Source of the DNA: Bacteroidales bacterium
GTDB lineage: Bacteria; Bacteroidota; Bacteroidia; Bacteroidales; P3
Direction: 5' to 3'
DNA: 64,000 nt
Assembly: GCA_017550405.1 (NCBI GenBank)
Contig: JAFZPH010000047.1
Coordinates: 98,079-162,078 of the forward strand
Positions 19,401 through 29,000 of the stretch are shown one piece after another. The position numbers and the translations under genes are program-made. A model generated the notes under the pieces. That model made no database searches and was not told the origin of the DNA. It saw nothing but the letters and a program-made list of their open reading frames with translations. How positions within the stretch are numbered: the first letter of the stretch is position 1; each line of letters begins with the position of its first letter.

Positions 19401-22400
19401 CGGTACAGAGACCTATAGCGGTGTCTTTGTCAACTCCGCTTGGGGCAACACCTTCTGCCAGTCCATCTATACTGCCGAGGAGCTGCAGGCCGCTGGCATC
19501 GGCGGTGGACGTATCAAGGGCGTGGTTCTCGGCTACAACTCCGCCGGCAGCTACAGCAAAGAGCTCACCATCTTCATGGGCAGCACCAATCTGTCTGCTT
19601 TCAGCACTACTGCCAACATGATTGACCCGGCTGATATGACGCTTGTCTACGGCCCCACCGTACGTCCTGCAACTACCGCATCAACAGGCTGGATTTATTA
19701 TACCTTCGACACTCCTTTCGAATGGGATGGTGCAAGCAACATTGTACTTTCCACGTTCATGAACCAGTCGGGCGGCAGCCAAACCTCTTCGGGTTTCTAC
19801 GCCTATTGTACCAACAGCAACCGTACTGGAGCATCTATTTACAAGTACAAAGACTCCAATCCTTTCACTTTGACCGACTGTCTCTCTTCAGGCAATAGCG
19901 GATCGGCCAACACCTATCTGCCCAGCATCACCTTCATTGGGGATGGTTGCTCTTTGACTGGCACCTGTGCCCGTCCAATGGTGGCCGTCGACTCTGTAGG
20001 CAGCGATTTCATTGCCGTCGACTGGGCTGCCGGTAACCAAGAGACTTCCTGGCAGGTGGAATACCGCGAAGCCGGCGGCACGTGGATTGACGAAGGCACG
20101 GTCTACACCACGGGCTACCTCTTCACGGGCCTCATCGCCAACCAGACCTACAACATCCGTGTTACCGCTCAGTGCACCGACACCAACATGTCCTCCACCA
20201 TCAGCGTGATAACACCGTGTGTTGCACAGCCGGTTCCATTCACCACAAGTTTCGAGAACTTCCCGAGCAGCAGCATATCGGCTGCCATGCCCAGTTGCTG
20301 GACTCGTCACAACAACTATTCCTCCACCACTGGATACCCCTACGGCAGCACCTCCTACGCCCACAGCGGCAGTTCGTCGGTGTACATGTACTCCACAAGC
20401 TCTTCATACAGCTACTTTACACTGCCTCTCTTGCAGCCCTCTATCGATAGCCTTCGCGTGTTCTTCTGGCTCTTGAAGACCAACACCTCTTACGCACACA
20501 CAGTGAAAGTGGGTGTCATGACCGACCCCGACGATGTCACCACGTTCACCGAACTGGGTAGCGCCACGAATACCAGTCTGTCGGAGTGGCAACCCTTCGA
20601 GTTCTTCCTCAATAGCTACACCGGCGACGGCGGATACATCGCATTGATGTCACCCAATGGCGAATACAGCTACCCCTACCTCGATGACCTCACCGTAGAC
20701 TACATCCCCGCATGCCCGCGTGTGACGAATGTCACCGTCAGCAACATCGGTCTCTATGATGCCTTTGTCTCCTGGAACGGTGGAGAGTCCACCGAGTTCG
20801 ATGTGGTCTGTGTCCCCTCGGGCACTTCGCCTGACCTCGGCACTCCCCATCATATTTACAGCGACGACACGCTCACCCTAACAGGTCTGAGCCACACCAC
20901 TGCTTACGACGTGTATGTCCGCAGATACTGCTACCCCGACACCAGCGATTGGTCCTTCCCCATCTCTTTCCGTACGCTGTGCCACGCCATCGACTCATTG
21001 CCCTTCTTCGAAGACTTCGAGTCCTACAGAGCCGGTTCGTCATCCAGCTACGATTTCGCTCCCTGCTGGAACCGTCTCAACAACGGCACTACCTACTACG
21101 GCTACCCCTATATCGCCAACAGCACTTCGTACAGTCACAGTGGCGGCACCAAGGGCCTCTATTGGTATAACACCACCTCTACAGGTTCCTACGGCGACTA
21201 CCAGTACGTTATCCTCCCCGAAATCGACACCACTTTATTCTCCGCCAACATGCTGCAGCTCAGCTTCTGGGCCAAGAGCAGTTCTACCTCTTACTACCCG
21301 GTGCTTGAAGTGGGCGTAATGAACAACGCCACCGACACGAACTTTACTCGCCTGCGCACGCTCAACTTGGGCAACAGCACCACTTGGCAGTATTACACCA
21401 TCCCGCTCAGCCGCTACAACGGCAACGGCAGCTATATTGCCGTCCGCGCCCTGCGCAACACCGCCACCTGGTATGCATACATCGACGAGATCATGCTCGA
21501 TTCGCTGCCTTCATGCCCCGCACCCCTCGAAGTCGTTGTGGACAGTGTAGGTACCACCGAGCTGGGCATCTCATGGACACCTTCCGGCAGTGAGCATCAA
21601 TGGATAGTCACCTACGACGGCAACAGCACCGTCGTCAACGATTCCACACTGTTCATCACTGGCCTCACACCCAACACTCCCTACGACATCACCGTCCGTG
21701 CCATCTGCGCACCCGGCGACACCAGCGAGGCCTCCATTGTCAATGCACGTACCGAATGCATCATCATCAACACCATGCCTTGGAACGACGATTTGGAGGG
21801 TTACAACACCACCAGCTCGTCCTCCAGCAACTTCAACGTCCCCTGCTGGGAGCGCTTCACCGACGCCACTTCCTACTACTATCCCTACCTCTCCAGCAGC
21901 ACCACCTACAACCATACTCCCGGCGGTAGCAAGGGCTTCTACTGGTATGTAACCTCCACCGTTTCCTACGGCACCTACCAGATGGTGGCACTCCCCATTA
22001 TCGACACCAACGTCCTCTCCATGAACAACCTTCAGCTGGTATTCTGGGGCAAGGCTTCCAGCTCCTCCTACACTCCCACCTTCGTTATCGGTGTCATGAC
22101 CGACGACGATCCCACCTCCTTCACTCCGGTCGACACACTCGTCATCAACGGCAACACCGAGTGGGAACTCTTCGAATTCCCCCTCAACAACTACACCGGC
22201 TACGGCAACCGCTTCGTTCTGCGTTCAGCCTATGGCATGACTGGCAGCTACTGGTATGCCTACATCGACGACTTCACCATCGAGCCCATCTCACCCTGCC
22301 CGCGTCCCGACTCGCTCATTGCCTATAACGCTACCTCCAGTTCTGTAACCCTCCAGTGGCACGAACCCGAAAGTGCCACCAGCTGGGTGATTGAATATGG

Positions 22401-25338
22401 TCCTCGCGGCTTCCAGCCCGGCACTGGCACACAAGTCACTGCCGGCACCAACCCCTATGTACTGACAGGTCTTCCTTCATCCTACATCGGTGAGTACTAT
22501 GTACGCAGTCTCTGCGGCAATGGCGACACAGCCTTCTACAACCGCACTCCCTGCCCGTTCAACACCGCACAGATTCCTGCCACCATCCCCTACAACTACG
22601 ACTTCGAGAGTGCAACCGAATGGGATGGATGGCAAACCAACTCCAACTCCACCATCAACTGGTTCCGTGGCTCTGCCGTGGCCGGTGCTGGCAACTACGC
22701 CATGTACATCTCGCCCGACAATGGTACCACATACGGCAACCAGAACTTCTCCTCTGTGGTCAATGCCGCAGCCTACCGCGACATCGACTTCGGCACCATC
22801 GACAGTAGTTTCACTATCACCTTCAGCGCCAAAGTGGGTGGCACCGTCTCCAACACTTACGACGGACTGATGGTCTTCCTTGTCGATCCTGCCGCAGCTG
22901 TCGAAGCTTCCTCTTCGGGCATCACATCGCCTTGGGGCAATGTCAACGACCTTTATGTCGTCACATTCGCACGTCTCGACACTACATGGAACACCTACGA
23001 GGCCTCGTTCGATACCATCCATGGCATCCATCGTGTAGCCTTCTTCTGGTTCAACCAGAACACCGGTGCTTCCTACCCGTTCATCGGCGGTCCTGCAGCA
23101 GTCGACAATATCCACATCGACTACAGCACTTGCCCGCGTCCTGTCAATGTAAGGGATCTTGCTCTCAGCATGACTTCGGCCACCATCGGTTGGGACGGCC
23201 CCGCTACTGCACAGTACCGCGTTGTCTACCGTCAAACTGGCAGTGACCCCAGCACCAACACCTATGTCACCACTAACACCAACCGACTGGTCATCTCAGG
23301 TCTCGACCCAGAGACCAACTACTCTGTCTGGGTGCAGAAGATATGTGGAACCGACAGCAGCCTCTTCAGCGACCGCTACGACTTCCTTACCGACATGTGT
23401 GAAGGACAGCAAACCGCCCTCAGCTATAACAGCTCTATGACGGAAGGAACCAGCACGTATGCTCCTATGGGTTATAGTTTCTACAACTACGGCTACATCC
23501 AGACACTTGTCGATAGTGCCGAACTTGCAGGCATCACTGCACCTATCACCCACATGGCATTCAATCCCGTCAATGGCAACCAGGGCGACTACTACACCAA
23601 CATGGACATCTATCTGGCCAATGTGCCCGAGTCCGACCTCAGTGGCGGCTTCATCCTGCCCGACTCTACACACCAGTTCGTACAGGTCACCTTCTTAGCT
23701 GACCTTTCCTACACCGACGGTGGATGGTTCACCTTCGAGCTTGACAGCACTTTCACCTGGGATGGTCACAGCAACCTCTTGGTCGCTGTCAACCGCCGTC
23801 ACGGTTCCTACCAGTCCGGTGCCAGCTTCAACGTCCACAACACCACTACCCTCCGCACTCGCTACCTCTATCAGGACGGCAGTGCCTACTCTCCTACCAA
23901 TCCTACTGGCGGCACCAGCGGAACCATCTACTGTGTCGGCGACCTGCGCTTCATCGCCTGCGGTGCCGCACCTGTCTGCCAGACACCTAATATCACTAGC
24001 GTCACCAACGACTACCACTCCGCCACTGTCACTTGGGACGGCAGCGGTACCAGCTACGAGGCCAACATCAAGGAGACCACTGCCTCCGGCTGGCCTGCAC
24101 CCGACATCACCGTCAGCGGCAACAGCCACACCTTCAACGGCCTGATGCCTTCCACCAGCTACACCTTCCGCGTGCGTCAGGACTGCAATGCCGACAGCCT
24201 CGGCTACAGCGAGTGGATCGAAGGCACTTTCACCACCGACAGCCTGCCCTGCCTCGCTCCCGACAGCCTGCATGCCATCGCCGTCACCAATGCCACTGCC
24301 ACCCTCGACTGGACCGTCCTGGGCAACGAGACCAACTGGGACATCCACGTCTGGACTCCCGGCGGTGTCGACAGCATCTACCGCGTGAGCACCCGTCCCG
24401 CCACCGTGGGCGGCTTCATTGCCGGCCTCACCTACAACGCCTCCATCCGCGCCCTCTGTGGCGTCGACCTGATGGAGGGTGAATGGAGCGACACAGTGAC
24501 CTTCGCAACAGCCATCTGCCCCAACGTGGCCAACGTCTCCGCTGGCAACGTCACCGACAACAGCGCCCTCATCATCTGGGATCTCGACGACATGGCCGAG
24601 AGCTGGATAGTTGAGTACGGCTACGCTGGCTTCGACCAAGGCTCCGGCACCATCGTGCCTTGCACCTCCAACAGCTTCAACGCTACCGGCCTTGAGTGCG
24701 AGACCTCCTACGACTTTTACGTCCGCGCCGTCTGCGGCACCGACTGGACAAGCGAGAACTGGGCACGCGTCAGCTTCACCACCGACTACTGTGCCGAACC
24801 TTGCGACGCTCCCTTCGGCGTCACTGCCACCGTCAACCTGAACACTGTCGACGTCAGCTGGACACCCGGCGAGGGCAATACCGCCTTCGAGGTTGAGTAC
24901 GGTAGCCGCGGCTTCAGCCACGGCAGCGGCACCACCGTCAACGCCACCGAGCCGCACACCACCATCACAGGTCTTGACTACAACACTCAGTACGACCTCT
25001 ACGTGCGCGCCCTCTGCGGTGCTGACAACTACAGCGGATGGAGCCCCGTCACCACCTTCACCACCGGTACGGAGGGCATCGCCAATGCCGACGGTGTCTC
25101 CTGCACCATCTTCCCCAACCCCGCCACCAGCTCCACCACTATCACCGTGGGCGGCGTGAACGGCAAGGTGAAGATTGAAGTGGTCGACATGAACGGCCGC
25201 ACCGTTGCCTCCGAGACCCTCGAGTGCAACAGCGACTGCGTCAAGACCATGGAAGTTGACAAACTCGCCCAGGGTGCCTACTTCGTCCGCATCAGCGGCG
25301 AACAGGTCAACATGGTCAGGAAACTGATTGTGAAGTAA
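13468..25338 (+). CDS. G1: giant T9SS-exported FN3/J-module adhesin-like protein
   Basis: 3956 residues. Signal peptide MKRRVFYWLLWTAILAAP, cut probably near TQA-QN. A 210-residue beta domain follows (GVDTSKW, NIGFSFEFAG, SNGRIRLGS), shared with G2. Then 16 FN3 domains are interleaved with 12 larger modules: B (nt 14470-15060, 19350-19970, 23396-23970), J (15340-15850, 16921-17470, 17735-18270, 18535-19072, 20220-20712, 20980-21518, 21762-22298) and Jv (16120-16680, 22560-23133). Three adjacent FN3-J units (16.9-19.1 kb) are close copies with a period of about 800 bases. The last four FN3 domains (23975-25075) abut each other and precede the T9SS type A sorting domain (25080-25338) with CTIFPNPA and final LIVK. 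J modules resemble cleaved-adhesin/choice-of-anchor J domains of gingipains and haemagglutinins. Expected at the cell surface or secreted; the ligand is unknown. No frameshift was seen over nearly 12 kb. Confidence 0.93.
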   Translation: MKRRVFYWLLWTAILAAPWVTQAQNARDYRLDTGVDTSKWVTLSSSATHVTDIEGEDDEVSSLINIGFSFEFAGETYTQFTCNSNGRIRLGSAGSNYWVPPFTTLTNTQYNDLPFVTAFGMDNTLEGSDSYVKYELTGTAPNRILVIEYATPSEYDSDGDIVHYQIQFMEDSNRVRLVYGATDATTYGDYQIGIAAAANDFLMINPTLHTSFNTGTSTTFDAWPGTGRYYQLTPSDPPACPSIVDITLNMVTAGAAVLSWDYLQGATGTPTSYEIEYNAMGSTTAPTTITSSTTDVTLSGLVTNTQYKARIRAYCGTDGYGAWDSITFSTAPLPCMLVDTSTVADTIIFSNSTSSYSGVLVYNGWGNTMYQTIYTAEELSAAGIQAGGIAGVDFGFTSNSSYAKEFSIFIGQTDLSSFATNTSYVDPNTLQQVYGPTAHPLSTSGWQHYDFSQPFIWDGTSNIIVCTFMNQPTGTSQSSSGFSGYYTAAHTGASLYRYKDGTQFTLANYATSSGGGLTANRASIHFYMYGCSQNYTCTAPRPHIDSVSTTEINISWIPGYNENVWEVEYREHGTSTWNTAASSTSNTFATITSLTPATYYDIRVMTICGTDTFAAMLTAATECSPIAHDDLPFTYGFEDLTTTGSNSPLSLCWNRGYLSSGNYSSSNYPYASTTNHTGSRSLYFYGNSTSSRSWLCLPEFEDSINTLQLAFWAKKSSTSYSGQIKVGVMTDPADITTYQNVFTVSTDGTTNWNLFELPLTSAPGSGYITILVEAGSSSSNYIYVDDITVTEAPACPHVANLHVDSLGMDYASISWTEMGTATTWVVEYDTTDFVPGSGSATFTEVANDSTIILYNLDPATTYYAYVRANCAGDTSTYMGISFTTLASLPATIPYSCDFEGSGSNGWDFVNGAQVNQWYVGSAVNNGGSRSLYISNDGGITNNYSITDISYSFAVRTFTFTDTGAYAYSFDWRAQGESSYDFIRTALVPASTNIIAGDYCGFNNSNGVPAGGISFDDGRLNLQGSWQTRSGEFTITTPGNYKWVILWRNDVSVGTQPPAAIDNMQIVRNTCPKPTNVVASNIGATEATITWTAGGSETQWVVSDGYSQYDAATTTYTFTSLTPNTDYNLSVRAVCSASDTSHSASLNVATACGPISAFPFIEDFENQNTTTNTTSNDVFVRCWHHINNGTTYYGYPYIASSTTYNHTPNGSKGLYWYGSTTTGTYGDYYYIVLPAIDTDLAAMNTMRVSFWAKASSTSYHPVFDVGVMTDPTDVSTFQLAATHNINPGSSTSWAKFTTELDDFTGYGAYIAIRAMRPSSTWYAYMDDITLDQIPDCPEVSNITASNVTTESADLNWTENGTATSWTIEYGEHGFERGTGSTETVSILPYNIMGLSPNTDYDVYVSPDCFGIAGVSLFTFRTECNAMDTLPYTMGFEVTDGVNAIGSSTSNIFVDCWHHLNNGSDYYGYPYVGGSTYAHTGSRGLYWYNATTTGTYGDYQTIVLPCVDTDQYAINTLRVSFWAKASSTSYYPVFQVGVMTDPNDNSTFQLVSSVSISNNTHWEKNTVRFNNFNGNGNYVAIRAIRSTSWYAYVDDITLEVSPDCPEVTDIVVSNTTSTSADLNWTESGDATQWLVEYGVHGFTPGTGTNETTSTRPLSLIGLLPNTEYDAYITPDCFGTTVTESVTFRTECTPSTTIPLTMGFETSDGVSSTGSSTSTTFVDCWHRLNNGSQYFGYPYVGSSTYAHTGSRGLYWFNSSTTGTYGDYQIIVLPAIDITSHPINTLQLSFWAKASSTSYSPYFQVGVMTDPNDANTFVQVGSVNVSNSTVWEEFTTGLAAYNGTGAHVAIRAIRSASWYAYVDDITLENAPLCPAVTNMEVRQTGTTGAVVSWDILSGFASTPSSYNVLVSTLSGTPVDTLTSTTTSKLISGLTPHTSYRVRVTPVCGTDGIGTPDSITFLTGSMPCVEFDTTVTDTIQFSNGTETYSGVFVNSAWGNTFCQSIYTAEELQAAGIGGGRIKGVVLGYNSAGSYSKELTIFMGSTNLSAFSTTANMIDPADMTLVYGPTVRPATTASTGWIYYTFDTPFEWDGASNIVLSTFMNQSGGSQTSSGFYAYCTNSNRTGASIYKYKDSNPFTLTDCLSSGNSGSANTYLPSITFIGDGCSLTGTCARPMVAVDSVGSDFIAVDWAAGNQETSWQVEYREAGGTWIDEGTVYTTGYLFTGLIANQTYNIRVTAQCTDTNMSSTISVITPCVAQPVPFTTSFENFPSSSISAAMPSCWTRHNNYSSTTGYPYGSTSYAHSGSSSVYMYSTSSSYSYFTLPLLQPSIDSLRVFFWLLKTNTSYAHTVKVGVMTDPDDVTTFTELGSATNTSLSEWQPFEFFLNSYTGDGGYIALMSPNGEYSYPYLDDLTVDYIPACPRVTNVTVSNIGLYDAFVSWNGGESTEFDVVCVPSGTSPDLGTPHHIYSDDTLTLTGLSHTTAYDVYVRRYCYPDTSDWSFPISFRTLCHAIDSLPFFEDFESYRAGSSSSYDFAPCWNRLNNGTTYYGYPYIANSTSYSHSGGTKGLYWYNTTSTGSYGDYQYVILPEIDTTLFSANMLQLSFWAKSSSTSYYPVLEVGVMNNATDTNFTRLRTLNLGNSTTWQYYTIPLSRYNGNGSYIAVRALRNTATWYAYIDEIMLDSLPSCPAPLEVVVDSVGTTELGISWTPSGSEHQWIVTYDGNSTVVNDSTLFITGLTPNTPYDITVRAICAPGDTSEASIVNARTECIIINTMPWNDDLEGYNTTSSSSSNFNVPCWERFTDATSYYYPYLSSSTTYNHTPGGSKGFYWYVTSTVSYGTYQMVALPIIDTNVLSMNNLQLVFWGKASSSSYTPTFVIGVMTDDDPTSFTPVDTLVINGNTEWELFEFPLNNYTGYGNRFVLRSAYGMTGSYWYAYIDDFTIEPISPCPRPDSLIAYNATSSSVTLQWHEPESATSWVIEYGPRGFQPGTGTQVTAGTNPYVLTGLPSSYIGEYYVRSLCGNGDTAFYNRTPCPFNTAQIPATIPYNYDFESATEWDGWQTNSNSTINWFRGSAVAGAGNYAMYISPDNGTTYGNQNFSSVVNAAAYRDIDFGTIDSSFTITFSAKVGGTVSNTYDGLMVFLVDPAAAVEASSSGITSPWGNVNDLYVVTFARLDTTWNTYEASFDTIHGIHRVAFFWFNQNTGASYPFIGGPAAVDNIHIDYSTCPRPVNVRDLALSMTSATIGWDGPATAQYRVVYRQTGSDPSTNTYVTTNTNRLVISGLDPETNYSVWVQKICGTDSSLFSDRYDFLTDMCEGQQTALSYNSSMTEGTSTYAPMGYSFYNYGYIQTLVDSAELAGITAPITHMAFNPVNGNQGDYYTNMDIYLANVPESDLSGGFILPDSTHQFVQVTFLADLSYTDGGWFTFELDSTFTWDGHSNLLVAVNRRHGSYQSGASFNVHNTTTLRTRYLYQDGSAYSPTNPTGGTSGTIYCVGDLRFIACGAAPVCQTPNITSVTNDYHSATVTWDGSGTSYEANIKETTASGWPAPDITVSGNSHTFNGLMPSTSYTFRVRQDCNADSLGYSEWIEGTFTTDSLPCLAPDSLHAIAVTNATATLDWTVLGNETNWDIHVWTPGGVDSIYRVSTRPATVGGFIAGLTYNASIRALCGVDLMEGEWSDTVTFATAICPNVANVSAGNVTDNSALIIWDLDDMAESWIVEYGYAGFDQGSGTIVPCTSNSFNATGLECETSYDFYVRAVCGTDWTSENWARVSFTTDYCAEPCDAPFGVTATVNLNTVDVSWTPGEGNTAFEVEYGSRGFSHGSGTTVNATEPHTTITGLDYNTQYDLYVRALCGADNYSGWSPVTTFTTGTEGIANADGVSCTIFPNPATSSTTITVGGVNGKVKIEVVDMNGRTVASETLECNSDCVKTMEVDKLAQGAYFVRISGEQVNMVRKLIVK

Positions 25339-25344
25339 CTTTAG

Positions 25345-25412
25345 GAATTGAGAATTGAGAGTTGAGAATTATCACCCTACAGGTCTCAATTCTCAATTCT
25401 AAATTCTCAATT
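25345..25412. repeat. AATTGAGA inverted repeat, copy 2 (after G1)
   Basis: GAATTGAGAATTGAGAGTTG and following bases on the left are mirrored by TCTCAATTCTCAATTCTAAA and following bases on the right. The central ATTATCACCCTACAGG is shared exactly with the copy after G3. It starts 7 bases after the stop codon of G1. Confidence 0.8.
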
Positions 25413-25429
25413 AGAGAAAGATTCCTCAA

Positions 25430-25460
25430 AAGTGGGGCAGCGCGTTGTGCTGCCCCACTT
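25430..25460 (+). terminator. First GC-rich hairpin after G1
   Basis: AAGTGGGGCAGC (25430-25441) pairs perfectly with GCTGCCCCACTT (25449-25460). It is preceded by GATTCCTCAA, a lead-in shared with the hairpins at 25621, 43354 and 63621. Confidence 0.8.
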
Positions 25461-25512
25461 ATTTCGTAGTAGGTCCGTCGCTCATTTGTTCGCTGCTGCT
25501 TACTAGTCCGCT

Positions 25513-25539
25513 CGTTGCCCGTCAGGGTGACGGACAACG
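25513..25539. other. Perfect hairpin between the two G1 terminators
   Basis: CGTTGCCCGTCA pairs with TGACGGACAACG with one mismatch and a GGG loop. It lies in a 160-base stretch between two GC-rich hairpins and has no T tract, so it is not an obvious terminator. Confidence 0.45.
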
Positions 25540-25620
25540 AACAAGCAAATTGAAATTGGCATGAAAGGGTTGAAGGACGCCATCTCAATTCTTAATTCTC
25601 AATAAAAAAACGATTCCTCA

Positions 25621-25649
25621 GAGGGGGCGGCGCATTGCGCCGCCCCCTC
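25621..25649 (+). terminator. Second GC-rich hairpin after G1
   Basis: GAGGGGGCGGCGC (25621-25633) pairs perfectly with GCGCCGCCCCCTC (25637-25649), loop ATT. It is again preceded by TTCTCAAT and GATTCCTCA, so the whole 3' element appears duplicated behind G1. From here to the G2 promoter (25650-25909) the sequence is AT-rich with nothing recognisable. Confidence 0.85.
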
Positions 25650-25909
25650 TTATATTACCAATTAACACTAAATAAAGACTATTACATCACCTTCCTTCCA
25701 CTTAAAACCACTCAATTCCCTACCCGCACTTTTCACTAAACAGACAACAATCAAAATGAGAGAACACTATTGTTTAACTTAAAATCACCACAGCACAGAG
25801 ATAATCTATAAAGATAAAGATAATATTTCAACCATCCATGCAATTAAACTAGAGTATATCCAATTCATTTTCAATATATTATTTTCATCAATGGGGTACA
25901 AGAATAATG

Positions 25910-25939
25910 TTTGTGATTCAATAAAAACATATATATTTG
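25910..25939 (+). promoter_or_regulatory. G2 promoter
   Basis: TTTG at 25910-25913 and TATATTTG at 25932-25939, 18 bases apart, match the Bacteroidota -33/-7 pair. The start codon of G2 is 97 bases downstream, and the leader contains TTATTAATCAAAAA shortly before it. Confidence 0.8.
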
Positions 25940-26036
25940 TATGTTTGTTGGACAGAGCCTCTCAAACGCATCTATATAGAATACAATAATATATCACAAA
26001 ATAACAAAATCAATTATTAATCAAAAAGTATTAGTC

Positions 26037-29000
26037 ATGAAAAAACGTCTACAAAAGCTGTTACTCTTGGCGGCGATACTTCTCGTCCCTTGGGTGACAC
26101 AAGGCCAGTCGCTGGATGTGTACCAGTTCGCGACTGGCGTCGACAATTCGAGGTGGATTGACTTGGGCAGTCCGTCGAATGTGTTTACGGAGTATAGTGA
26201 CGACGTAGCCTCCAGTGTTTACAACATTGGTTTCAACTTCCCGTTTGGGGAGGGGACGTACAGTCAGTTCTCCGTCAGCTCGAACGGCACGTTCCGTCTG
26301 GGTTCGACTGCCACCCTTGGCACTACGCAGGGCGGCATGTTCAATTCCAGCTATTACAATGCCAACCTGCCGAAGATTAGCGGCATTGCCCGGGATATGA
26401 GCACGGGCAGCGACGGTTATGTACATTACCAACTGACGGGCACGGCACCGAACCGTGTGTTCGTGTGCGAGTTTGCCCTCTCTTACACTTACGGCAACAG
26501 CTATCCCGGCGATGTGAAGTGGCAGGTGCAGCTGCATGAGGATTCGTCGAAGGTGGTGATTGTGTATGCTTCGACAGCTCCTGCCACCACGCCCACCAGT
26601 TTCCATATCGGTCTTGCTGAGACGGCGGACAATATCATCATCGTCAATCCTTCCACCCACACGTTGATCTACAGCAACGGCGCGCACTCGACGACGTACA
26701 GCACGTGGCCGGGGGCTGGGCGCTATTATGAGTTTGTCCGTCCTGTCATTACCTGCCCCAAGCCGACGGCAATGACTGTGACCAATCTGAGTCCATACGG
26801 TTTTGACGCCAGTTGGACGGACACGTCCGACGCGACGTCGTGGCTTGTAAGACTGCTGGAGGGTGATTCCCTCGTGTATGAGAATGTTGAATATACCAAT
26901 ATGATCTCTTTCAGCAGCCTCTCGCCTGCCACCCACTATTCGGTGCAAGTGGCAGGGTTGTGCCTGAACGGCGACACTAGTTTCTTTCTCGGCACAGAGG
27001 TGCTGACGCCCTGTGTGAGCCTCACGACGCTTCCCTATACACAGAATTTCGACAGCGTGACAGGGTCGACCTCCACTTCGGTGGCGGTGAACAATCTGCC
27101 TCCATGCTGGTCCAACCACAATACGGGTACAAGTACGTCGTATAGCGGCTACCCGATGGTATACAACAGTTCCACCTACGCCCACAGCGGCACCAACTCC
27201 ATGCGTTTCTACACCTACACCACCGCCGGCACTTATAGCGACCAGATAGCCATCCTGCCACCGACGGATTCGACGGTGTTGCCGTTGCAGGGACTGCAGC
27301 TTTCATTCTGGATGCGTTCCACGTCTACTTCGTACCAGTCGTTTGTAGTGGTGGGAGTGATGACGGATCCGACGGATGCCAGCACCTTTGTCCCGGTGGA
27401 ACGGGTGGAGACCAACGGCTCCACAACCTACGAGCAGCATTCAGTGATGCTGGCCGCCTACGAGGGACCGCACGGCCGTATCGCCATCAAGGCCCCACAA
27501 CCAACTTCGAGCTACAACGCCTTGGTCATCGACGACTTGGTTCTTGACGAGGCTCCCTCTTGCTTGCCAGTACACGACTTGACGGTGGACCGTGCAACAA
27601 CCGACTCAATCTATTTGTCGTGGTCACCGCTAGGCAGCGAGAATGCTTGGATTGTCAGCTATGGCACCAATGAAGACATTGTATACGATACAACTTTCGC
27701 CATTGGAGATTTGAGTGCCAATACCTACTATACCTTTTCGGTCAGTGCCTTCTGCGACGGCATGGATACCAGCAGTGCGGTGTCCGTTACGGCCCGTACG
27801 GCGTGCGGTCTCATCAACAGCCTGCCTTACACCTACGGCTTCGAAGACCTTTCCACAGGCTCCAGCTCTATACGTCCAGAGATTCCCTGCTGGCATCACC
27901 TCAACAATGCCACATCCTATTTTGGATATCCCTACGTGAGCAGCACCACGCCTCACAGCGGCACCCGCAATCTATATTGGTATGCCAGCACTATCACGGG
28001 CACCTATGGCGACTACGAGATTGTCGTGCTTCCCGCCATCGACACCACGGTATACCCCATCAACACGTTGCAGCTGACCTTCTGGGCCCGTCCCTCCAGC
28101 ACCAGTTATTCGCCCGTGTTCCATGTGGGCGTGATGACCGACCCCGACGATGTTTCCACCTTCCAGCAGGTGGCCACCATCAATGTAACCAACGTCACCA
28201 CCTGGCAGGAATTCACCACTGCCTTCAGTACCTTCACCGGTTACGGCAATTATCTCGCCGTTCGGCTTAACCGTCCCAGCAGTGCGTGGTATGCCTATAC
28301 CGACGACTTCACCATCGAGGAGATGCCCTCCTGCCCGCCCATCACATCGTTAAATGTGCAGACTACAGCTTCGGCAGCACGTTTGGATTGGAGTTACGAC
28401 GAGGCCATCGGCACCCCGACGGGTTATGATGTGAGCTATCGTTATGCCGACGACTCTACCGCCACGCCCACCACTATCACGACCACCGACAGCTATCTGG
28501 TGCTGACGGGGCTCGATGCCGACACCTCCTATTGGCTCTCAGTGTCGGCTCAGTGCGACGGCGGTTCCGGAGAGCCTTATGCCATCACCTTCAACACGCA
28601 GATGCTTCCCTGCGTGGCGTGGGATACCACCGGCGGCGATGCCGGCGGCCCTGCCGACACCGTTGTGCTGGGAACCCCCGGCACCTCGACAGGAAATGTC
28701 ATGCCCCTCAACCAAAGTTACAACTACAGCTATTGTCAGCATCTGTTCCTCGCGACAGAAATGCACGTGACGGGTCCGACCATGTTCAGTGGTATCGGCT
28801 TCGACTATGCCTACACGCAACCCATGACTCATGCCACTAACTGCTCCATCTACTTGGCCAACACCACCCGTGCGCACATGTTGTCGTCCGACTCCACTTT
28901 TGTACCCTACAGCCAGCTGCAGCTGGTGTATGTGGGACCGCTCAACTGCACCGCTTCGGGCTGGAACTACTTTATGTTCAACCAAGGCACGTTCCAATAC